This document shows, piece by piece, positions 59,181 to 64,000 of a stretch of 64,000 bases of DNA (positions are counted from its first letter, which is position 1; each line of letters opens with the position of its first letter). This DNA comes from Solirubrobacter soli DSM 22325 (lineage in GTDB: Bacteria; Actinomycetota; Thermoleophilia; Solirubrobacterales; Solirubrobacteraceae). The translations under genes were made by a program, and so were the position numbers. The stretch covers positions 248,001-312,000 of the forward strand of contig NZ_AUIK01000016.1 in the NCBI RefSeq assembly GCF_000423665.1. Direction: 5' to 3'. The notes under the pieces were generated by a model. It saw only the letters and a list, made by a program, of their open reading frames with translations, was not told the origin of the DNA and searched no databases.

Positions 59181-60469
59181 CAGCGTTTGATCGTGACCTT
59201 GGTGGTGGTCACGGTGGAGTTTCCGGCGCGGTCGCGTGTGGCGGTGCGGACGGTGAAGGTGGCCTTGCTGACGTCGCGCAGCCCGACGCGGAGCTTGCGG
59301 TCGAGCTTGAAGGTGACGGCGGTGGTTCCGGCGGCGTTGAGCGTCTTGGTGGCGAGTTGCGTCTTGCCGCGCGTCAGGGTGAGCTCGGTGCTGCCGGGCT
59401 CGCTGACGGTGAGTTGCAGTCGCAGGCCGCGGGTGCGGACGTCCTTGAGCTTCTCGCCGGGCAGGGCGGTGAGCTTCGCCGTGGGCGGGGTCGTGTCGGC
59501 ACCCCACAGGACGGCACGCTCGCTCTTTTCGGGCGTGTAGGGGAACAGGTTGGTGCCAGCCACCTGGCCCTGATCGTTGATTGCCAAGGCGCCGCCTCCC
59601 GTCGCCCCGGGCAGGAGGTCGAGCGCGGTCATCCCCGTCTCCGGGCTCCAGAGGAACGGGCGGTCGCCGCTGACGCCTACGACCTGGCCACGGTTGTTGA
59701 TCGCCGTGGCAGAGCTCGAATCGGTGCCGGGGAGCGTGCCCAAGTCGACCATGCCGCGGGCCTTGGTCCACAGGAACGCATGCGCGTCGTTGCCGACGTA
59801 GCTCCAGCCGACGACCTGACCGTTGTCATTGACGTCGGTGGCCCCGCTGACGCTCGCGCCAGGAAGCGTGCCGAGATCGATCATCCCGCCGGCCGGCGTC
59901 CACAGGAACGCGTGTCCTCCGATGGAGTTGCTCCCGCCTTCGCCGCTGGTGCCGACGACCTCGCCGCGGTCGTTGATCGCGGCAGCCATGGCGTGGTCTG
60001 TGTTCGGCAACGAACCGAGGTCGACCATGAACCCTTCCGGGGTCCACAGGACTGCTCGCTCGGTCGGGTTGACGGGCGACCCGTCGCGGGCCCTGCCGAC
60101 GATCTCACTGCGGTTGTTGACGTCGTACGCCCAGGCCACTCGGTACAGCCGCCCGCCCAGCGTGCCCAGCCGAACCTCCCCGGTCGACGGCGTCCATAGA
60201 TAGGCGCCGCCGTCGGAGTGGCTGCCGACAACCATTGCAGCGTCGTTGATCGCGACCGGCTGGGATCCGACGAACGTCATCCCTGCCCCCTGCTTCCAGA
60301 GCCAGCCCGGCGCGTAGATGCGCTGAAAGCCCACGATCTGGCCCTTGGCGTTGATCGAGCTTCCTCCACCGGGTCCGATGTCGATCGGGACAGGGCCGGC
60401 CGCGGCCGCGCTGGCGGGCATGACGAGCGATGCGACGATGACCGCCACTTTCAGACGAACAGCACTCAT
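59180..60469 (-). CDS. Exported HAF-repeat family protein
   Basis: A 429-residue secreted protein. Residues 1-24 are a signal peptide (LKVAVIVASLVMPASAAAA). About 30-330 are seven or so tandem units of the HAF extracellular repeat, each with I-N-N/D-x-G-Q/E-V-V-G and A-F-L-W-T-x-x-x-G-M-x-D-L-G-T-L-P-G (MIDLGTLPGASVSGATDVND). The C-terminus (about 345-429) is a beta tail, SEPGSTELTLTRGKTQLAT to KVTIKR, with the DRAGN motif of exported Ig-like units. HAF proteins resemble beta-propellers of unknown ligand. Its start overlaps the LysR stop (TAATG), so expression is coupled to that regulator. Confidence 0.8.
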   Translation of the reverse strand: MSAVRLKVAVIVASLVMPASAAAAGPVPIDIGPGGGSSINAKGQIVGFQRIYAPGWLWKQGAGMTFVGSQPVAINDAAMVVGSHSDGGAYLWTPSTGEVRLGTLGGRLYRVAWAYDVNNRSEIVGRARDGSPVNPTERAVLWTPEGFMVDLGSLPNTDHAMAAAINDRGEVVGTSGEGGSNSIGGHAFLWTPAGGMIDLGTLPGASVSGATDVNDNGQVVGWSYVGNDAHAFLWTKARGMVDLGTLPGTDSSSATAINNRGQVVGVSGDRPFLWSPETGMTALDLLPGATGGGALAINDQGQVAGTNLFPYTPEKSERAVLWGADTTPPTAKLTALPGEKLKDVRTRGLRLQLTVSEPGSTELTLTRGKTQLATKTLNAAGTTAVTFKLDRKLRVGLRDVSKATFTVRTATRDRAGNSTVTTTKVTIKR

Positions 60470-61359
60470 TACATCGGAGAACGCTTCTCGGTGCGGTGAG
60501 TTGCGGTGAGGTGGGCTTCGAGGGCGGCGACGGCGGGTGGGACGGTCTGGAGGTCGAGGCGGGCGAGGTTGATGTCACGGTCCAGGCCCGGTGCGGCGAG
60601 CGGGCGGGTGACGACGCCGGGTGGGAGCTGCTGGGCGGCGAGGCCGGCGACGAGCGCGATGCCCTGGCCGGCGGCGACGAGGGCGAGGACGACGGCGAAG
60701 TCGTCGCCGTCGTAGGCGGCTCCGCGCGTGCGCACGGGGAGGATGCGGGCGAGGGTGGGTGAGACGCTCGCGTCCGGCGCGTCGATCCAGCGTTCGTCGA
60801 CGAGGTCGGACGGCGCGAGCCGCGGCTTCGCGGCGAGCGGGTGGTCATCGGGGAGCGCGACGAGGACGGCGTCGGTCATCAAGCGGCGCAGCCGGATCGG
60901 TGGAGGGAGGGGGACGCCGCCGGGGCGGTCCTCGAAGGTCACCGCGAGGTCGAGCTCGCCGGCGATCAGGGCGTCGTAGGCGTCGCGGGTCTCGAGTTGG
61001 GAGATCGAGACGTGCACGTCCCGGAAGGTCTTCAGGGCCGGCGCGACGATGTGCTCGGCAGCGGTGCGGAAGGCGCCGATGCGGACCGTGGCGGATGTGC
61101 CGTCGCGCAGGGCGCGCAGCTCGGTCGCGGCGGCGTCGAGGACCGCCCCGGCGTGGCGTGCGGCGTTCAGCGCGACCTCGCCCGCGGCGGTCGGCCGGAC
61201 CGGCCGGCGCTCCAGCAGCGTGAGGCCGACGGCGCGCTCGAGCTCGGAGATCTGCTGGGAGACCGCCGACTGCGTGTAGCCGAGCGCGGCGGCCGCGCCG
61301 CCGAACGAGCCGTGCTCGACGACGGCGGCGAGCGTTCGAAGCCAACGGGCGTCGAGCAT
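60469..61359 (-). CDS. LysR-family transcriptional regulator
   Basis: A 296-residue LysR regulator: HTH in residues about 4-60 (RWLRTLAAVVEHGSFGGAAA, GYTQSAVSQQISELERAVG), effector domain about 90-290 (TVRIGAFRTAAEHIVAPAL, AVTFEDRPGG, VVLALVAAGQGIALV). It is divergent from an M20 peptidase / ammonia-lyase-like pair across 71 bases containing an ATCAG-N12-CTGAT repeat, the normal arrangement for a LysR activator of a neighbouring catabolic operon. Its stop overlaps the HAF start (TAATG). Confidence 0.9.
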   Translation of the reverse strand: MLDARWLRTLAAVVEHGSFGGAAAALGYTQSAVSQQISELERAVGLTLLERRPVRPTAAGEVALNAARHAGAVLDAAATELRALRDGTSATVRIGAFRTAAEHIVAPALKTFRDVHVSISQLETRDAYDALIAGELDLAVTFEDRPGGVPLPPPIRLRRLMTDAVLVALPDDHPLAAKPRLAPSDLVDERWIDAPDASVSPTLARILPVRTRGAAYDGDDFAVVLALVAAGQGIALVAGLAAQQLPPGVVTRPLAAPGLDRDINLARLDLQTVPPAVAALEAHLTATHRTEKRSPM

Positions 61360-61381
61360 CAGTTGAGCTTATCCGCGTTTC

Positions 61382-61403
61382 ATCAGAAATCGTTTGTGCT
61401 GAT
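61382..61403. promoter_or_regulatory. Probable LysR binding site
   Basis: ATCAG (61382-61386) and CTGAT (61399-61403) are exact inverted copies with a 12-base AT-richer spacer. The site lies between the LysR start (61359) and the M20 start (61431), the expected position for autoregulation plus activation of the divergent operon. Confidence 0.55.
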
Positions 61404-61430
61404 CGGCGCGCACCGCAACCATGTCTGGCC

Positions 61431-62555
61431 GTGACCGTCGCAGACCTCGCCGCCGAGCTGGTGGCCATCGACTCCGTCAACCCCGCCCTGGTGCCCGGCG
61501 GCGCTGGTGAGGCGGAGATCGCCACGTTCATCGCCGGGTGGGCGAGGGCGAACGGCCTCGAAGCGCAGATCCTGGACGCGACGCCGGGCCGGCCGTCGGT
61601 GCTCGTGACCGCTCGCGGACGCGGACGCGGAAAGACACTCTTGTTGTGCGGCCACACGGACACCGTCGGCGTCGACGGCATGGCCGATCCGCACACGCCG
61701 CGCCGCGACGGCGACCGTCTCTACGGCCGCGGGACGTGTGACATGAAAGGCGGGCTCGCGGCGACGCTGATCGCCGCCCGCGACGCCGCCGCGGCGGGCC
61801 TCGCGGGCGACGTCGTGGTCGCGTGCGTGGCCGACGAGGAGCACGCGTCGCTCGGGATTCAGGAGGCGCTTACGCACGTGCGCGCCGACGCGGCGGTGAT
61901 CACGGAGCCGACCCGGCACGAGCTCGTCATCGCCCACAAGGGCTTCGTCTGGGCCGACCTCCTGGTCGAGGGGACCGCCGCTCACGGCTCGCGGCCGGAG
62001 CTGGGCGTCGACGCGATCGTCCACATGGCGCCGGTGCTCGCCGGCGTCGGGGCGCTCGATGTCACCCTCGCCGCCCGCGACCCGCACCCGCTGCTCGGCC
62101 GCGGGTCCGTTCACGCCGGCACGATCGTGGGCGGCGTCGAGGCGTCCTCCTACCCGGCGCGCTGCACCGTCACCGTCGAGCGGCGCACCCTCCCCGGAGA
62201 GACCACCTTCGCGGGCGAGCTCGAGGCGCTGCTGGAGCAAGCGCGAACCGCGCAGCCCGGACTGCGGGCCTCCTTCGACATCGGCCTGGTCCGCAAGCCC
62301 TTCGCCATCGACCCCGGCCACGAGCTGGTCAGGCTCACCCGCGACCTCGCGGCGACCGAGCTCGGCGCCGTGCCGCCCCTGGCCGGCGCGCCCTACTGGA
62401 CGGACGCGGCCTTCATCGCCGCGGCGGGCATCCCGGCGCTCCTGTTCGGGCCGATCGGCGAGGGCGAGCACGCGGAACGGGAATGGGTCAGCATCGCGTC
62501 GATGGAGACCGTCACGCGCACGCTCACGAAGCTCGCCGCCGAGGTCTGCGCGTGA
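61431..62555 (+). CDS. M20 family metallopeptidase (ArgE/DapE/YgeY-like)
   Basis: A 374-residue zinc peptidase/deacylase of the M20 family. Metal ligands and catalytic residues are in place: GHTDTV (His75, Asp77), GRGTCDMKGG (Asp104), VADEEH (Glu136/Glu137), with a dimerisation lid between about 175 and 285 and a late His replaced by the IGEGEHAEREW motif. Substrates are N-acyl amino acids or small peptides. Start GTG 61431. Its stop overlaps the start of a diaminopropionate ammonia-lyase-like gene (GTGA), the same pairing as ygeY/ygeX of E. coli, which supports a shared catabolic path. Confidence 0.9.
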   Translation: MTVADLAAELVAIDSVNPALVPGGAGEAEIATFIAGWARANGLEAQILDATPGRPSVLVTARGRGRGKTLLLCGHTDTVGVDGMADPHTPRRDGDRLYGRGTCDMKGGLAATLIAARDAAAAGLAGDVVVACVADEEHASLGIQEALTHVRADAAVITEPTRHELVIAHKGFVWADLLVEGTAAHGSRPELGVDAIVHMAPVLAGVGALDVTLAARDPHPLLGRGSVHAGTIVGGVEASSYPARCTVTVERRTLPGETTFAGELEALLEQARTAQPGLRASFDIGLVRKPFAIDPGHELVRLTRDLAATELGAVPPLAGAPYWTDAAFIAAAGIPALLFGPIGEGEHAEREWVSIASMETVTRTLTKLAAEVCA

Positions 62556-63559
62556 GGCCGTTCGCGACCAACGCGGCGGCTCGCGAATGGATCGCGCCGG
62601 CCCGGGCGGGCGACGCGCTCGCCTTCCACCGCAGCATCCCCGGCTACGCCGCGACGCCGCTGGCCGAGGTCCGGCCGGGCGTGTGGGTCAAGGACGAGTC
62701 CGACCGCTTCGGGCTGCCGGCGTTCAAGGTGCTCGGCGCCTCCTGGGCCGCCAACGTCGCGATCGGCTCGCAGCTCGGCCTCACGCCGGCGCCCACGTTC
62801 GCCGAGCTCGCGTCGCGTGAGACCGACGTGACGCTCGTGACCGCGACCGACGGGAACCACGGCCGGGCGCTGGCCTGGGTCGCGCGCCAGCTCGGCCTGA
62901 ACGCGCGCATCTACGTGGCCGGCGGGCTCCCGGACAGCACGATCCAGGCGATCCGCGACGAGGGCGCCGACGTCGTCGAGACCGGCGCGATCTACGACGA
63001 CGCCGTCCGTATGGCGGCGGCGAGCGGCGACCTGCTGATCCAGGACACCGCGTGGGACGGGTACGAGGCCATTCCGCGCGCGATCGTGACCGGCTACTCG
63101 ACCCTGTTCGCCGAGATCGACGAGCGACTGACACAGGATCTCGTCGTCGTCCCCACCGGGGTCGGCTCCCTCCTGCAGGCGGCGCTCGAGCACTACCGGA
63201 GCGCGGACGGACCGCGTCCCGCCGTGCTGGCCGTCGAGCCGGTGACCGCCGCCTGCGTGACCGCGTCACTCGCGGCGGGCGCGCCTGTGAGCGTCGACAC
63301 GTCCGCGCCCACGATCATGGCCGGCCTCAACTGCGGCACGGTCTCCTCGATCGCGTGGCCCGCGGTGCGCGACGGCCTCGACGCCGCGATCGGCGTGACC
63401 GACGACGAGACCCGCGCGGCGATGCGCGAGCTCCACGCCACCGGCCTCGCCGCCGGGCCGTGCGGCGCCGCCGCGCTCGCGGGGTTCGACGCCGCGGGGC
63501 TGGAGGCGGCGACGGTCGTCCTCGTCAGCACGGAGGGAATCGCCGCGAATTCCGCGTGA
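62552..63559 (+). CDS. Diaminopropionate ammonia-lyase-like PLP enzyme
   Basis: A 335-residue fold-type II PLP enzyme. The PLP lysine is Lys59 in GLPAFKVLGASWA, the phosphate-binding/active-site loop is TATDGNHGRALAW, then VPTGVGSLLQAAL and the late TEGI end. The AFKVLGAS start and DGNHGR sequence are typical of diaminopropionate ammonia-lyase, which degrades 2,3-diaminopropionate to pyruvate and ammonia, though threonine dehydratase-like activity cannot be excluded. It is somewhat shorter than YgeX (about 400 residues). GTG start overlaps the M20 stop. Confidence 0.8.
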   Translation: MRPFATNAAAREWIAPARAGDALAFHRSIPGYAATPLAEVRPGVWVKDESDRFGLPAFKVLGASWAANVAIGSQLGLTPAPTFAELASRETDVTLVTATDGNHGRALAWVARQLGLNARIYVAGGLPDSTIQAIRDEGADVVETGAIYDDAVRMAAASGDLLIQDTAWDGYEAIPRAIVTGYSTLFAEIDERLTQDLVVVPTGVGSLLQAALEHYRSADGPRPAVLAVEPVTAACVTASLAAGAPVSVDTSAPTIMAGLNCGTVSSIAWPAVRDGLDAAIGVTDDETRAAMRELHATGLAAGPCGAAALAGFDAAGLEAATVVLVSTEGIAANSA

Positions 63560-63655
63560 GGATGTCGAGATCGGCGGGGGCGCTCCGCTCTACCGATGAA
63601 TTCATACGCCCGGGGGTGTCTAACCGTTAGATCGCCCCTCGAGGAAGGAGCACCG

Positions 63656-64000
63656 ATGGATACGCCGCCGATCGTGTCGCCACAGGAATGGGACGCCGAG
63701 CGCGAGAAGCTGCTCGTGAAGGAGAAGGCGTTCACGCGCGCCCGTGACGCGCTCGCCGCCGACCGCCGCCGGATGCCGTGGATGGCGGTCGAGAAGGACT
63801 ACCGCTTCGAAGGCCCGGACGGCGAGGTGAGCCTGCTCGACCTGTTCGAGGGCCGCCGCCAGCTGATCGTCTATCGCGCGTTCTTCGCGCCCGACGTCAC
63901 GACGTACCCAGCCTCGGGCGGCGAGTACCCGACCCGGGCCTGCGTGGGGTGCTCGTTCGGTGCCGACCAGGTCGCCCACCCCGCCCATCTGAACGCGCGC
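63656..64000 (+). CDS. DUF899 (thioredoxin-like) protein, truncated by the window end
   Basis: The first 115 residues of a DUF899-family protein; the frame is open at the window end. A strong GAGGAAGGAG precedes ATG 63656. Visible motifs are VSPQEWDAEREKLLVKEKAF, RRRMPWMAVEKDYRFEGPDG, LSLLDLFEGRRQLIVYRAFF and CVGCSFGADQVAHPAHLNAR, the family's Cys-x-x-Cys with helix. These are thioredoxin-fold proteins with uncertain activity; similar proteins number about 230-260 residues, so roughly half lies outside the window. Confidence 0.85.
   Translation, partial: MDTPPIVSPQEWDAEREKLLVKEKAFTRARDALAADRRRMPWMAVEKDYRFEGPDGEVSLLDLFEGRRQLIVYRAFFAPDVTTYPASGGEYPTRACVGCSFGADQVAHPAHLNAR

Noticed and set aside
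1-64000. tRNA, rRNA, IS elements, phage or integrative elements
   Set aside because: No cloverleaf with terminal CCA, no rRNA segment, no transposase or integrase motif and no flanking direct repeats were found on reading through the window.

Overview
This window looks like chromosomal DNA of a high-GC actinomycete, most probably from the Thermoleophilia (Solirubrobacterales; a Solirubrobacter-like organism). That is inferred from very strong G/C bias at third codon positions, frequent GTG/TTG starts, many ATGA/GTGA gene overlaps, F420-type and AfsR/LuxR-type regulators, and secreted-protein families typical of that lineage: the LSYANV...LFVALGG leader, HAF repeats, an RSPDAIDAA repeat, and a C-terminal domain ending in LTFTLSTTTP. 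No rRNA, tRNA, CRISPR array, insertion sequence or phage gene was seen. Coding density is high and no gap exceeds 300 bases.

Layout. 0-5.2 kb: an RNA-end healing and sealing pair (RNA ligase plus HD-kinase), a LysR regulator, a cupin, and an overlapping HAD phosphatase/2H phosphoesterase pair. 5.2-16.8 kb: a small repeat-bearing secreted protein, an AfsR/BTAD regulator with a TPR protein, DHFR-like reductase and MarR genes, an epimerase behind a perfect palindrome, a large LuxR-type regulator, a secreted RTX-type calcium-binding protein, and small membrane or secreted proteins including a 37-residue ORF. 16.8-31.2 kb: a lipoprotein/membrane protein pair, a GH106-like rhamnosidase carrying one frameshift, a methyltransferase, a four-module secreted protein, an F420-dependent oxidoreductase behind a long inverted repeat, DinB, an acetyltransferase, and a GntR-ALDH // SDR-SnoaL divergent cluster. 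31.2-43 kb: PilZ, a broken DUF427 gene, a sigma/anti-sigma pair, a MOSC-ferredoxin reductase fusion, a broken methyltransferase, a secreted glycosidase-like protein, AraC//SDR, an orphan Imm7-type protein and an aminotransferase that seems to start at AUC.

43-48 kb holds a compact operon: a DAACS/TcyP-like symporter, a Ser/Thr-rich anchored protein, a large secreted protein with thioredoxin-like segments, and the cysteine-desulfurase-like aminotransferase. 48-57.3 kb holds two secreted proteins with the shared C-terminal domain flanking a DUF4132-type giant protein and its small partner. 57.3-64 kb holds a lipoprotein, a functional HAF protein with a decayed tandem copy, a LysR regulator divergent from an M20 peptidase/diaminopropionate ammonia-lyase-like pair, and the start of a DUF899 gene.

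The best candidates for something undescribed are: (i) the ~115-residue C-terminal domain ending in the same LTFTLSTTTP on three otherwise unrelated exported proteins (GH106-like enzyme, Vps62-like protein, alpha/beta hydrolase), which looks like a lineage-specific surface-retention module; (ii) the symporter/secreted thioredoxin-fold/desulfurase-like operon; and (iii) the two RNA-end-processing gene pairs within 5 kb. Three genes carry single-base frameshifts that could be sequencing errors, so their broken status is provisional.
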